Positions 1-11,044 of a stretch of DNA of 64,000 nucleotides are shown here, piece after piece. The translations under genes and the position numbers were made by a program. The notes beneath the pieces were generated by a model, which had not been told where the DNA came from, searched no databases, and saw only the letters and a list, made by a program, of their open reading frames with translations. This stretch comes from Spiroplasma chrysopicola DF-1 (GTDB lineage: Bacteria; Bacillota_I; Bacilli_A; Mycoplasmatales; Mycoplasmataceae). The stretch's first letter is position 1; every line of letters starts with the position of its first letter. The stretch lies in contig NC_021280.1 of NCBI RefSeq assembly GCF_000400935.1, positions 496,001 to 560,000 on the forward strand. The letters are read 5' to 3'.

Positions 1-1
1 T

Positions 2-571
2 GCTAATAAAATTAATGCTCGCATTATGAAATTAGTAATTGGTGGTTGTTTATTAGTTATTGCTATTTTAATGATTTTATCGCAACCAGGAGTTGATGTT
101 TTAACTAGTCTAAATGGTAACTCAACAACATTATTGCAACCAGGAACATGATGAAAATTACCAGTAACAGCAATTATTTATGTTGGGTTAGGAATATTAA
201 TGTCATTAGGAATTGGATTTTATGCTCCGGCAATGGCTGTTATTGCTATGATGGGGATGGATATCACTGTGGCGTTTCCGGTAATGATGGGAGCTTGTGC
301 CTTTCTAATTCCAGTTGGAGCAACAAAATTTATAAAAGATAAAAATTATTCACCTAAAATTGCGGGGGCAATGGCAGTTGGGGGAGTATTTGGTGTTATT
401 AGTGCCTTTTTATTAGTTTTTATTGGGATTAAAATTGGACTAGGATTAAGTGACAGTGAATTTTTGATTTGATTTAAGTGAATTGTGATTACGATTAGTA
501 TTTATACTAGTGGTATGTTATTTTTTGATTTTTGGAAAGAAACAGTTTTGTTACAAAATAAAAAAAGGTAG
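2..571 (+). CDS. TauE/SafE-type membrane permease, 3' part
   Basis: C-terminal 189 codons of a polytopic membrane protein whose start lies before the window. The fragment has about four hydrophobic segments. The stretch from GLGILMSLGIGFYAPAMAV through MMGACAFLIPV, followed by the loop RFIK-like KFIKDKNYSPK and a glycine-rich helix, resembles the second half of TauE/SafE (DUF81) anion exporters, where a G-x-G-x-G-x-Y-A-P-like motif is typical. It probably exports a small organic or sulfur-containing anion across the cell membrane; the substrate cannot be read from sequence. TGA is used for Trp at GTWWKLP and at IWFKW. It ends in FFDFWKETVLLQNKKR. The family call is from memory of the motif, not a search. 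Confidence 0.6.
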
Positions 572-877
572 ACCATTTTATTAATTAAGATTATTATTTT
601 AAAATTAAATTAAAAAAAGTATAATTCTAATTATTTAAATTATTCTTAATATATTTTAATAAATGCTCCTGATGTTAAATATTAACATAAAAAACTATCA
701 TAATTATTACCAATGTTAGGTTTGAAAATATTTCTAACCTGGCTTATTATTTGCTGTCGTAAAAAATAGAGAATTATTTAAATTTTATTTATTAATAAAT
801 AAGATTTTTATATTTTTCAATAAAACTAAAATTTATCATAATTTACCAAATAATTTGTCTAAAAAATACTTATTAAG
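572..877. other. gene-free stretch with decayed phage-like 3' end
   Basis: No open gene. Positions about 663-775 resemble the 3' end of the broken surface/phage-like gene at 5690-6814: both encode traces of NAPDV, a LLP-containing hydrophobic stretch and a basic CRKK/YRKK tail, here full of stops. From about 783 the sequence is the left arm of a long inverted repeat and matches the region upstream of the propeller gene at 29044. Confidence 0.5.
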
Positions 878-912
878 TTTTTTTTTTTTTTTTTCAAGGA
901 ATACTGTATAAT
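878..912 (+). promoter_or_regulatory. promoter with T17 tract upstream of propeller gene
   Basis: A run of 17 T (878-894) lies 12 bases upstream of TATAAT (907-912). The place where a -35 box would sit, about 17 bases before the -10, falls inside the tract. The RBS GGAGGTG (948-954) and ATG (963) follow. The same arrangement, also with 17 bases, precedes the inverted copy at 29095-29129. A tract in this position is expected to slip in length and could alter promoter strength; that is inference. Confidence 0.6.
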
Positions 913-962
913 TAAAAATAGTTATTTATTCTTTTATTGTATTTTTTGGAGGTGAATTGAAT

Positions 963-3041
963 ATGGAAAACAAAGTGCAGCGTTTTTTTGCTAGCATGTG
1001 TAATAGTTGTCAGTATCAATTTAAAAAAGTTATTAGCGTTGTTAAAAAGAATGTTTCAAAAGACTTAAATGATCTAGAACTATTTCTTTGTCATGTTGAT
1101 AAAAATCGAAGTATTAATGAAGATAATGGGGTTGTTCCAGTAGCTTTTATTTTTTGTAAAAATGATTCGTATGTTTTCTTTTGAAAAGATGCTTTTTATA
1201 ATGGTGATGGTTCAAGTAAAATTAAAGTAGTAAATAATACGATTACTTTATCACAAGATACAATTAATTTGATTAAAGAAGGTAATAAGGACAAAAACCA
1301 ATTAGCAGTTGTAAAAAAAGAACAAACTCAAGCAATTGCGACAAAACTTATTAAAGAAAATAATGTTTCAATACAACATCATTTTAATCGCCAAATGGCA
1401 ATTATAAATCGCCAAAATTTATTACATATGACCAAGGTTAAAAAAATGATTTTAAGTATTGGTTTAGTGTTAATTTTATTATTAGCAACACTTGGTGGAA
1501 CTTTAGGATGATATTTTTCAACTAAAAATAATGTTTCTAATCAACAGTTACCAAATTATAATTGGCGGATAAATTTAGCGGAACATCTTAAAAATTCCCA
1601 ATTGGGTGGTATTGTTGATAATCGCGAAGAAACAATTTTGACTGTCGCAAAAGATAAAAATCCGGATTTAAAAATTGAAGATTTATATCTTACAAATATT
1701 ACCGAAACAACAGCGACTGTTATTGTAAAATCATCAAGTAATGTTTATGATTATAATTCTTCGGTGAAAGTTAATTATTTAGCAGACTTAAAAACATTGG
1801 TAACTGATGTTAAAAAAGTAAATTTTCCAAAGACTGTCATAGAAGGTACACCAGAGGAACTATTAGATATTGTTCAAGGAGCTTATGAAAATGGTGATTT
1901 GGTTAGAAGTGATGTTGTAATAGGAAATTTACAGCCACTTGGAGACGTTTTACAAGCTGACTTAACTGTGATTAAAGATAGTAAAATTTATTTAAACAAT
2001 GATGTTTTAAAACTATATTTTAGTGACAGTAATCGTAAATTATTATCAGAAGTTTTGACTAATGTAAATATTGGTGATGTTATTAATAAAGATGAAAATA
2101 CTATTTTAAATAAAATTAAAGATTTAAATCCAGCAGTTAATATCAAAGAAATTGAAGTTGTTTCAGATTCTATTACTAGTGAACAAGCTTTAATTAAAGT
2201 TAAAATGGACAGTAAGGATTATATTATTAATGATGAAAAAATTAAATTATATTATCGCGTTTTTAATCCAAATATTGGAACTGTCAAAAAGGAAGTAAGT
2301 AATTGGTCGGAAATTCAAGGAGGTCGTATCCAAAGTTTAATTTATTTGAACTATAATGATACTATTTTAGTAGGTGCAACTCACGGATTATATCTTTTAT
2401 ATCCGAATGGAACATTTAATAAAAAAATTGTGGATGATAGAATTCCTGATGATTTCACAGTACACTCAATGTTAAAACAAAAAAATGGTAATATTTTGGT
2501 TGGAACTAATAATAATAATGTTTATCAGTTATTTCCTGATGGATCATTTAAGGGAGAAGTAACAAATACATTTGATGTTCATTCAATGGTAGAGTCTAGC
2601 CCTGGCTTAATTTTAGCTGCAACTTATGATGGTAAAATTTATCAATTAGATTCGCAAGGAAATAATATTAGTCAGGAACCAATTTCAGAAGACTTAGGCG
2701 CTCCGAAAGGAATGATTAAATTATCAAATGGTACAGTTTTATTAGTAACTAATGCAGATGATGGAACTATTTATAAATTGTATGTGAATGGCCTAAAAGA
2801 TCACATAATACAAAATACTGTGAGTTCACCTTCGAGTTTAATAGAATTAAAAGATGGAACAATTTTACTTGGGAGTTATATACAAAATTTAATTTATCAG
2901 TTAAATGATGATGGAACAATAAAAGAGAAAGTAAATATAAATGATGATTCTGTTCTTGTATGTTTTGTGCAAACTACTCCAGCTGGCGACATTTTTGCAG
3001 GAACTTATGGGGGAAGTATTGTTCAATTAAATAATGCATAA
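963..3041 (+). CDS. type II membrane protein with C-terminal beta-propeller repeats
   Basis: A 692-aa protein. Residues 1-160 are cytosolic, charged, with an N-terminal C-x2-C (MCNSCQ) and a FLCHVDK motif. One membrane span lies at about 162-184 with Lys residues before it, so the C-terminus faces outside. Residues 190-430 hold tandem beta-rich units with a recurring GDVINKDENTIL-type motif. From FNPNIGTV (about 434) six units of about 43 aa follow, each ending like IYQLxxDG, the pattern of a propeller blade. The start is ATG 963 because GGAGGTG sits 8 bases upstream; an in-frame TTG just before it lacks this spacing. TGA is Trp at residues 74, 183 and elsewhere. Its inverted paralogue is 26957-29044; a broken copy lies at 6945-8915 and a shorter one at 39453-40833. 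I do not recognise a named family. A surface adhesion or sensing role is inference. Confidence 0.75.
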
Positions 3042-3096
3042 ATCTAAAACATTTTAAATATTTGCCACCATAAAAAATTAGATAATTAAAGCATTT

Positions 3097-3124
3097 AATC
3101 CTATTTATTTAAATAGGATTTTTT
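3097..3124 (+). terminator. rho-independent terminator after propeller gene
   Basis: A 10-bp perfect stem, AATCCTATTT / AAATAGGATT, with a 4-base loop, then T4. The same stem recurs after the other propeller copies (8977-9002 plus, 26879-26901 minus). Confidence 0.75.
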
Positions 3125-3125
3125 A

Positions 3126-3386
3126 TTTTATGTTAAGATAAAAATGCCTATTTATAGACAATTATAGATTACAGAATATATCAAAAAAAATAACATATTA
3201 GAGTTTTAAGAGTATTAAAAATTATTAACTAATTGATAAAATTAGTGCTTTTTTGTATTATATTTTTTTCGAAAAATGTTTTAATAAATATAAGTAAATA
3301 AGATTTTTCATCTTCTAAATGCTTATAATGCTATAATAAGCATTTAAAATATGTCCCAACAACTACATAATTTATTCCATCACCGT
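3126..3386. repeat. gene-free remnant carrying an ISLre2-like end sequence
   Basis: No gene. The segment starts like the 5' flank of the UPF0236 pseudogene (TTATGTTAAGAT) and ends at 3357-3381 with a 25-base motif (core ACATAATTTATTCCATC). That motif also ends the decayed UPF0236 element at 9940-9964 and recurs inverted at 26619-26643 and 53287-53311. It is probably the two ends of an ISLre2-type element with the transposase lost. The inverted-repeat partner is 26602-26873. Confidence 0.45.
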
Positions 3387-3397
3387 TAATTAAAAAT

Positions 3398-3425
3398 TTG
3401 CAAAAATAATTTTAAAAAGTATAAT
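3398..3425 (+). promoter_or_regulatory. promoter of membrane protein-lipoprotein pair
   Basis: TTGCAA (3398-3403), 16-base spacer, TATAAT (3420-3425), 38 bases before ATG 3463. RBS AGGAGGA is at about 3451-3457. The inverted copy has the same boxes at 26574-26601. Confidence 0.65.
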
Positions 3426-3462
3426 AATAACTAAGTTTAGAATTCTAACTAGGAGGACTACT

Positions 3463-4170
3463 ATGAACATCAGTAAAATTAAACAACAGTATTGTTGGTT
3501 TGTTGGCATTATTTTGACGCTATTTATTTTAAATAATATTTTAACTGCAGTTTTTAACGTTTTTCTAAATAATATAGCCTTATTTTACTGAACCTATAAT
3601 TTGCTATATAGCATAATAATTTTTATTATTTTTATTTCGTATATGAGTTTATTAATTCAATTATATAAAGATATTAAAAGATACATTTTTTTAACATCAC
3701 CAAAGGTTAAAATTGAATGAAAAAATATTATTGCCAATAATACTATATTAATAATTTTATGAATAACTAATCTTTTTATTTTTTTCATAAAATTATTTGA
3801 TTACAAACATTCTTTGCTTAATATTGTTTTGAGAGCAGAGGATAGTATTTATTTTGGTCTATATTACTTTTTTGCCTTTTTATACTCAAGTTTTATCATT
3901 TTTTTAATTGCAACTATTATTATTACTATTTCTTTTAAAAAATACTTAAAAATAATTAAAACTATTTCAAACATTAATCCTTTTGATGATTTTGTTGAAA
4001 AATATCTTGAGTATCTGGTTGTCATTGAATCACAAAATACTGTTATCATTTATTTTTCTAATACTTTTCAAAAAACAGCTGTTTTAAAATCTCGAAACTT
4101 AATTTTCCGTTCGCGTTGGTCACTTTATTTAAATACTTTTAAAAAAGGAGTAGCACCACCAATAGTTTAA
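3463..4170 (+). CDS. 235-aa four-span membrane protein of surface cassette
   Basis: Starts MNISKIKQQYCWFVG after a strong AGGAGGA RBS. Four hydrophobic spans are visible (about 12-35, 45-70, 85-105, 130-155), followed by a charged cytosolic-looking tail (KKYLKIIKTISNINPFDDFVEKY). It is almost identical in length and sequence to 25829-26536 in the inverted arm, with only a few substitutions (IAT/ITT, FQKTA/FLKTV). It lies 76 bases before a lipoprotein gene in both places, so the two are probably co-transcribed. I do not recognise a family; a secretion or anchoring partner for the lipoprotein is a guess. Confidence 0.7.
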
Positions 4171-4246
4171 AAATTTACTAAAATAAATCTTAAAACAGCA
4201 AAACAGCAGAAAAACTAATTTTAAAGAATAAAAGGAGAAAAAGAAA

Positions 4247-5473
4247 ATGAAAAAATTATTAAGTATATTAGCCGCAGTAGGGATAACAGCTAGTGCGACT
4301 ACAACAGTTGTAGCATGTAATACAACAAAAAAAAGTGGTTATTTCCGTGAGGCATATTCAGTTATACCAAATGCTTTTAGTTTAAAAGAGGAAATGAAAA
4401 AAGATGGAGTTAATGTTGATGACTATAATATTACTTTTTCAGCAGAACTAGAACAAGCAACTTTACGTTATATGGGACTTCCAACCACACAACCATTTGT
4501 TACAAAAACAGTTAAAATTAATCCAACAACGAAAGATATTAGTAAGATTATTACTAAAAGATCATTAGCAATTAGTGGCTTTGAAAAAGAAAAGCAAAAT
4601 GAAACAGATATTTTAAGGGCTATTAATTTATTAAATCAAACAAATTTAACGATAAATGAAGTTATAATTAATTTAGAAAAAGATAGTGAAGGAAATATAA
4701 ATGAAGTTAATTTAGAAGCAAAAAATGATTCTTTCGAAGGTGAAGTCAAAATTATTAATGAACTTATGAATTGAAGTGATTTAATACCATTTCAAAATTT
4801 AGGTGATATTTATATCTCACATAAATTAATTGATTTATACAATCAAAAAATAATAGAAAATCCTCATAAGCAAAATCTTTATGGAATTTCGTTAATTATG
4901 CCATTTGTGTTTGAATTTGCTGGAACTCGTAATTTATTAATGGAATTTTTCAAAAAAAGTATGAAAACATGGGGCATGAGTTGATATTTTTCACCAGATT
5001 CAATAGTAACAATTACATTTGATAATGACTATCATGGTACATTTGTGTTAAACCCACCTATAAATAGTTCATTCAATAAAGAACAAATAATAATTAAATT
5101 TAATGCTTTAGATGACGAACGAGACTACGTTACTTCAACTCACAAACCATTAGAAGAATTTGCTAGTGCAAAAGAAAATATAGTTGAAGAAGTTCTATTA
5201 AAACATTATAATAATGATAATATTGAAGAAATTGTGGGCGATTTAGTCACTAAATATTTTGGTACAGATTTTGCTAATAAGTATAGCTCTGTTTTAAATG
5301 AAGATTTTTGAATTACTGACTTAACTGCAACAAGTGTTATTTTAACACCAAAACCTGGATCGATGTTATTTAATAATCACGATAAAGATGCCCTTACTCT
5401 TGTTCCCAAAGATTTAGATGATGAAAATCTCTATATGTATAAAATTGAAGTTAAGTTTGGTACTGCAAATTAG
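4247..5473 (+). CDS. surface lipoprotein, paralogue of the 659-aa protein
   Basis: A 408-aa lipoprotein: signal MKKLLSILAAVGITASATT with lipobox VVAC, so Cys24 would be lipidated and the protein displayed on the outer face of the membrane. It is read through TGA (Trp) at LMNWSD, GMSWYF and EDFWITDL. The N-terminal 170 residues align with 25760-25227 (motifs ATxRYMGxxT, ISKIITKxSLxISG, LLNQTNLT). The C-terminal motif EDFWITDLTAT...LxPKPGSMLF is shared with that paralogue and with the fragment at 45821-46106. It ends at VKFGTAN, about 250 aa shorter than the inverted copy, just before IS debris. Spiroplasma-type lipoprotein of unknown role. Confidence 0.75.
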
Positions 5474-5494
5474 GTATTAGTAAAAAATAAGTTA

Positions 5495-5640
5495 TAAGAG
5501 TGCATCCCAAAAAGTAAGTAAAGTAAAAATAGCTTTGCTAAACTTTTTATAAGAGGTGCATTTTTTGTATGGAAATTAAAGGACAGAAATTTAAAACATA
5601 TACAGCAGTCTTTATAGTATGAGATTATATATAATATTGA
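5495..5640 (+). mobile_element. truncated insertion-sequence end
   Basis: After the lipoprotein stop comes GAGTGCATCCC, then a short transposase-like N-terminus from ATG 5569 (MEIKGQKFKTYTA) that runs into unrelated frame after about 15 codons. The start KFKTYTA resembles OrfA of IS3-type elements. Only this end is left. Low certainty on the family. Confidence 0.4.
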
Positions 5641-5689
5641 AATTATTATTAAAACATTAATTTCAAATTTAAAACTAAAATGGTATGCT

Positions 5690-6814
5690 TGATACCCTGA
5701 ACATAACGAGAAACAAGAGAATTAATTACACCAAATTTGGAAAATGGTCAATCTAATCCTAAATATGATAAATAAATCAATCCAGATACTGGTACTAAAA
5801 CCCAAATTATTTAGGTTAAACAAAAATCAACTGTTCTTTTTTCTTTTAGACCCATTAAAGAATAAAGGGGAAGTAATAGACCCAAAGAAAAATAAATATG
5901 GTTTAGGTTTTATTGTTGAAGGCTTTGATTTTTGGAAAAGGAATAAATCAAACTTTTTAATGTGAAGTAATAGACAATGTTTACTGGGAAGGAATTGATG
6001 AAAATGCATTTAAAGCCTTTGAAAAACCAGATGATAGACAAAGAAAGACTGAAATTTTTTCAAATACTTCTATACAGTATTGATCAGATAGTGGAATTTG
6101 GCATTATACCATAGAAATGTCAGGCAAAACTACAGTTCAAAAATATGCTATTATTGGCCCTGAATATCAAAATAAATATCCCTGTTTTTTAGATATTGTT
6201 GACAATAATCAAGCAGTCGAATTTTGGACAACAATTCATAGTGATTATCAGATTAAAACTCCTAATGGTAAAGATATTATAATTTACTCATTCGGTTTAA
6301 GATCATTACTAAATGATAAAGATAATCCAAAAGATAATCCACAATTTTTAACAGTTTCAGTTAACACTTTAGTTACATCAACAATTTTAATTGGTAATGA
6401 GACTTTGTCAGTGTGTAATTCAGCAACTTATAATTCAGAAACTAGCTATGATCTAAGTGCGATTCAGTTTAAAAATTATCAATATAATTTTTCTAAGTTT
6501 AATGCTGAACAATTAAGAAACTGAATTTATCAAGATGTTAAAGATTACATGACTATCTATAAATATAATGATATTGATTTAAATGAAGACTATGGAATTT
6601 CAGCAAATAAAATCCCTAATGAAAATCCAGAAACATATGCAAATATAAAATTGTTCCGCCAGATCCACCAAATCCTCCAGTTCCAAATGCTCCTGATGTT
6701 AATTCTTGCACTAAATATTTATTATGATTATTACCAATAATTTTATTATTAATTTAATGTTTGGGATTATTTCTAACCTGATTTGCTATTCACTATCGTA
6801 AAAAAACTAGATAA
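5690..6814 (+). pseudogene. broken phage-like surface protein with Pro-rich linker and C-terminal anchor
   Basis: The coherent reading from about 5950 gives DNVYWEGIDENAFKAFE, then a long open part (6117-6740) with TVSVNTLVTSTILIGNET and FNAEQLRNWIYQDVKDYM. A frameshift near 6650 leads into VPPDPPNPPVPNAPDV, a hydrophobic segment (LLWLLPIILLLI) and the basic tail HYRKKTR ending at 6814. In-frame stops interrupt 5740-5950 and the tail. A large external domain, Pro-rich linker and C-terminal membrane anchor is the plan of filamentous-phage adsorption/minor coat proteins. Spiroplasmas carry many plectrovirus (SpV1) relics, so a phage origin is likely but unproven. Similar 3' remnants lie at 663-775 and 29227-29435. 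Confidence 0.5.
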
Positions 6815-6944
6815 TTAATGCATTTAATCCTATTTAAATAAATAGAATTTTATATTTTTAAAGAAAAATAAAAAATTACCATAATTTATCAAAAAAAATC
6901 TTTGAATTAAGTTTTTTATTGTATCATTTGGAGGTGAACTAAAT

Positions 6945-8915
6945 ATGGAAAATAAGGTAAAAGATTTTTATGATAATATGTGTAACAATTGTCAAAAAAA
7001 GTTTAAAAAAGTTATTAGTATTGCAAAAAAGAATGTTTTAAAACATTTAGATGATCTAGAATTGTTCCTTTGTCATGTTGATAAAACTCGAAATATTGAT
7101 GAAGATAATGGGGTAGTGCCGTTAGCATTTATTTTCTGTAAAAATGATTCATATGCATTCTTTTGGAAAGATGCTTTATATAATGGTGATGGTTCAAGTA
7201 AAGTTAAAGTAGTAAATAATACGATTACATTATCACAAGCAACAATTGATCGTATTAAAGAAGGTAGTATGGGTAAAAACCAATTAGTAGTTGTAAAAAA
7301 AGAAGAAACTCAGGCCATTGCTACGCAAATTCTTGAAAAGTATAATATGGATTTTGAACATAAGTTCAACCGAAAATTGGCTAGTTTAACGCGTCAACAT
7401 TTTTTACATATGTGTCAAAAATGAAAAAAATGATTATCAGTATTACTTTAGTCTTAATTTTATTATTAGCAGCAACTGGTGGAACTTTAGGATGATATTT
7501 TACTCGTTTAGAAAATAAGATAGCTCATTTACCAAATTATAATTGAAGAATTAATTTGAATGAAAAGTTAACAAAAACAGACTTAGGACCTATTGATGAT
7601 AATCGTAAAGAAACAATTCTAGTTGCGGTTAAAGCAAAAAACTCTGTAGTCCAAATTGAAGACTTGTATATTAAAAATGCTACTAAAATTTCGGCAACAG
7701 TGGGGGTTAAATCTTGAAGTAATTTATATAATCCTGATTCTTCAGTTAATGTTAATTATATTGCAGAATTAAAAACTTTAGCAACAGATGTCAAACAGCG
7801 TAGTTTTCCAAATATTAATCTTACTGTTGATCCTAACCAATTAATGGATATAGTTGCCAATGCTAATGATAATTTAGAAGTAGGGGAAGTTAAAATTGAA
7901 AATGTTTTTGAAGGTAATGGCATTGTTACAGCTGATTTAACTGTTATTAAAGGTAGCAAAGTTTATTTGTCAAATGATACTGTAAAACTATATTTTATTA
8001 AAAGTAATCAAAAATTATTGTCAGAAGTTTTAACAAAACCTGAATTAGGAGATATTATAAACAATAAAGAAGAAACAATTTTAAGTGCGATTAAAGATAA
8101 AAATAAAGATGTTGATCTGACTGAAATTGAAATAGTTAAGAATTCAATTGCAGAGAAAGAGGCATCAGTTAGAGTTAAAGAGAATAGTAAGAAATATATT
8201 GTTGGTGAAAAACCAATTTTAGTTAATTATCGAATTTTTAATCCAAATATCGGAACAGTTAAAACACGAGTAGTTGATCATGGATTTGATGGTAATTCTG
8301 TGCTCTCGTTGGTGCAGTTATCTAATGGCACAATTTTAGCTGGAACATCCTACGGCTCAATGTATCAATTAAATCCAGCTGGAACAGTTAAAACACGAGT
8401 AGTTGATCATGGATTTGTTACCAATGTTATGGGATTATTACAGTCATCAGAGGATATCATTTTAGCTGCCGCCGCTTTTACTAATAACATTAGTGAAATT
8501 TATCAGTTGAAGGAGGATGGCACAATTGATCATAAAGTAGAACAACCAAATAACCAAAAATTTGATAGTGGGGTTTATTCGTTAGTTAAAGTTGATAACT
8601 GCTTTATCACTGACCATTTCGGCTGGAACGTTCAAGGGCTCAATTTATCAGTTAAATCCAGATGGAACAGTTAAAGCACAAATAGTTGATCATGGATTAG
8701 ATAGTATTGTAAGATCGTTGGTGCAATTAAAAGATGGTACTATTTTAGCTAGTAGTTATAATTCAATTTATCAGTTAAATCCAGATGGGACAGTTAAAGC
8801 ACAAATAGTTGATCATTGATTTGATAGTACTGTAAGATCGTTGGTGCAATTATCAAATGGTACAATTTTGATGGCTAATTCAACTGGAAATATATATCAG
8901 TTGAATGATGAATAA
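6945..8915 (+). pseudogene. third copy of propeller membrane protein, two frameshifts
   Basis: ATG 6945 follows GGAGGTG. Frame 1 gives the cytosolic domain up to MCQK, then stops at about 7463. The membrane span and outer region continue in another frame from about 7421 (MKKMIISITLVLILLLAA). A second shift near 8590-8600 moves to the frame ending at 8915 (GNIYQLNDE). The blades here are close DNA repeats: the unit encoding GTVKTRVVDHGF or GTVKAQIVDHGL occurs four times (8254-8830). The upstream region lacks the T-tract and TATAAT of the intact copies. So the gene is promoterless and broken, but could still donate sequence to its paralogues. Confidence 0.75.
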
Positions 8916-8976
8916 AATTAGATAGTTAATTATTTTTGACTATCTTTTTTATTTTCAATAATTAATTTATGTATTT

Positions 8977-9002
8977 AATCCTATTTAATAAATAGGATTT
9001 TT
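8977..9002 (+). terminator. terminator after broken propeller gene
   Basis: Stem AATCCTATTT / AAATAGGATT with a 3-base loop followed by T-rich sequence; same stem as at 3097 and 26879. Confidence 0.7.
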
Positions 9003-9010
9003 ATTTTATG

Positions 9011-9964
9011 TTAAGATCAAAAATAACTATTCACAAAATATTTTTAAACAAATTAAAATGTTTGAAGATTTGGACAAGGAACTTAAAAATAGAGCTCGAA
9101 AAACTATTCAAGATCAATATGAATAATTAAATTTACGTTTACGGAAAAAATATTTAAATAATAATAAGGGATATATTCTTTATGAAAAAAATCAACTACC
9201 TTAACTACTGAGTGCGGACCAGTTACATATGAAAGAACAAGATTCCGTTATTATAATCAAAAGTAGTATAAATATAAATATTTATTTTTATTAGATGTAG
9301 AAATAGGACGAAAACCTTATCAGCGTTTACATCTTGATTTATATTTTAAAATCTTAAAAGAATTAGATAGTGGAAAACCCTACCAGGATATTTTAGATAA
9401 ATATAATTATTCAGAAATTTCACTAATAACAATTTTAAACATTAATTGGAGTATTAATTTGTAAGATTTGATATATAATTTTGATAAGAAAAAAATAAAG
9501 TATAAATGTAAATATTTAAATGCCGCGGCTGTTGAGGATACATACAGTAATACTTCTAACTATAATAATAACAAATTAGTAAAAGTACAATCATATTGTT
9601 ATACCCACACCTGTTTTAATGAAAACGATTAATCAATAACCGAAAAGTATTAAAAGATAAAAACTTATATATGATTTTAAATTAAAAATATGAAAATGAA
9701 TTAAAGGATTATGATCAAAAATTATATAACTTTTTAAATCTCAATTATAAATTAAGAGATAAAAGGCTTATTATTTTTGAGGATTTATAGGCTGCCAAGT
9801 TGAATCCCAAATTTTAAATAATATTAAGTATTTAAGTCATATAGTAAAACAAATTTTTAAGTATATTTATCAAAGATAAATGGATGTATTCATCATCTAA
9901 ATGTTTATTTTAATAATATAGACATTTAAAAATATTTCTCAACAACCACATAATTTATTCCATC
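9011..9964 (+). mobile_element. decayed ISLre2 (UPF0236) transposase and element end
   Basis: Readable pieces in two frames give MFEDLDKELKNRARKTIQD, YLNNNKGYILYEKNQ, then CGPVTYERTRFRYYNQK, YLFLLDVEIGRKPYQRLHLD and ELDSGKPYQDILDKYNYSE. This order, with the VTYERTR and DVEIG-x4-Q/R patterns, is that of UPF0236/ISLre2 transposases common in spiroplasmas. Stops occur at several codons (for example YE*LNL, INL*DLI) and at least one frameshift, near 9200. The 3' flank ends in the 25-base motif at 9940-9964. Not functional. Confidence 0.65.
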
Positions 9965-10045
9965 CTCTTAATTTGAATACTTTTTTTCTTTTTTAAATCG
10001 TAGTATAATTAAATCATAAATAAAAATAGGAAGTAGGGATTATAA

Positions 10046-11020
10046 ATGGAAGATAAAAAGCAATTTAATTATTGAGAAGAAGATGAAAATGATTCATCAT
10101 ATATTGATCCTGCCAAAAGGCCTACTTCAATTGAAAAAAATAAATTAGATATTGATGATTATTGGATTAAAGTTGAAAGAAAAAAAACACCCGAATCAAT
10201 AGAAAGTTTAGGGCAAAAATTTGATCAAGATAAAGAATTAGAACTATTGGATGATATAAATATTAATAATGATAATAAATTTTCAAATGATGAATCTCAA
10301 CCTTTATTTAATACAAATGAATTACAGAATCGTTGAAATAATATTAAAAATAATGCCGTTCAAGAGAAAATGTCAGCTTTAAGAGAACGTGCCCAAGAAC
10401 CATTAGTGACAGGAAAAAGAAAATATAGTTTTTTTATTCCAGATTCATTAGATGATTTAGTTAAAAAACCAGAAATTGTTCTTGATGCTACTCCACGAGT
10501 ATGAGATTTCAATATTCCTTTTCAGGGATATAATAATCATGATAATAAAAATACTTTGCCAGTTAAAGAAGATGAAACTGTTGAATTAAAGCCATTTGAT
10601 TTAGATAATGAACAAGCAAACGAAATTAAATGTAATAATAATTTTAAAATTTCTGAAAGTGAGACAAGCGAAGATAATGATTATGATCAATTAGATTTAC
10701 CTTTGGATGAACCCCAAGAGAATCTTTCGGTTAATTCGTATTTAAATCGTGTTCGAAATAATATTGCTGCTAGTAAAAAAGAAGCTATTTTTATTAACGA
10801 CGAAGATGTTTTAGACCCAAATAATCTAACAACAGCTCAACGATTACGATTATTAAAAGCAGCTAACGATCCAAGTAATAAGGAACGAGAAATGCTTTTA
10901 AAAATGAAACTAAACAGCACAAATGGCATTGGGGCCCTTGGTCAGGTTGTAAAAGAACGTTTACAACAAGTTAACTCTGGGAAAATTGAATTAGTAGAAG
11001 ATAATAATGACGAATCATAA
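10046..11020 (+). CDS. acidic hypothetical protein, 324 aa
   Basis: Starts MEDKKQFNYWEEDE; TGA codes Trp at residues 10, 95 and 155. A TATAAT at 10004-10009 precedes it. The protein is rich in Asp, Glu and Asn, with no signal peptide or membrane span. A conserved-looking C-terminal half (LTTAQRLRLLKAANDPSNKEREMLL) suggests a helical domain. First gene of a plus-strand run: 24 bases to the next start and then dinB. I do not recognise a family. Probably a cytosolic protein of unknown role. Confidence 0.65.
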
Positions 11021-11044
11021 AAAATATTAGTAGGGGGAAAGATA

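Noticed and set aside
148-342. 64-aa ORF in another frame of the TauE-like gene
   Set aside because: Overlaps the hydrophobic coding frame 2-571 fully, has no RBS and an odd composition (Cys/Tyr/Gly rich).
8254-8830. Tandem repeats considered as a CRISPR array
   Set aside because: Repeats are coding blade units of about 110-130 bases with no short unique spacers, inside a protein frame.
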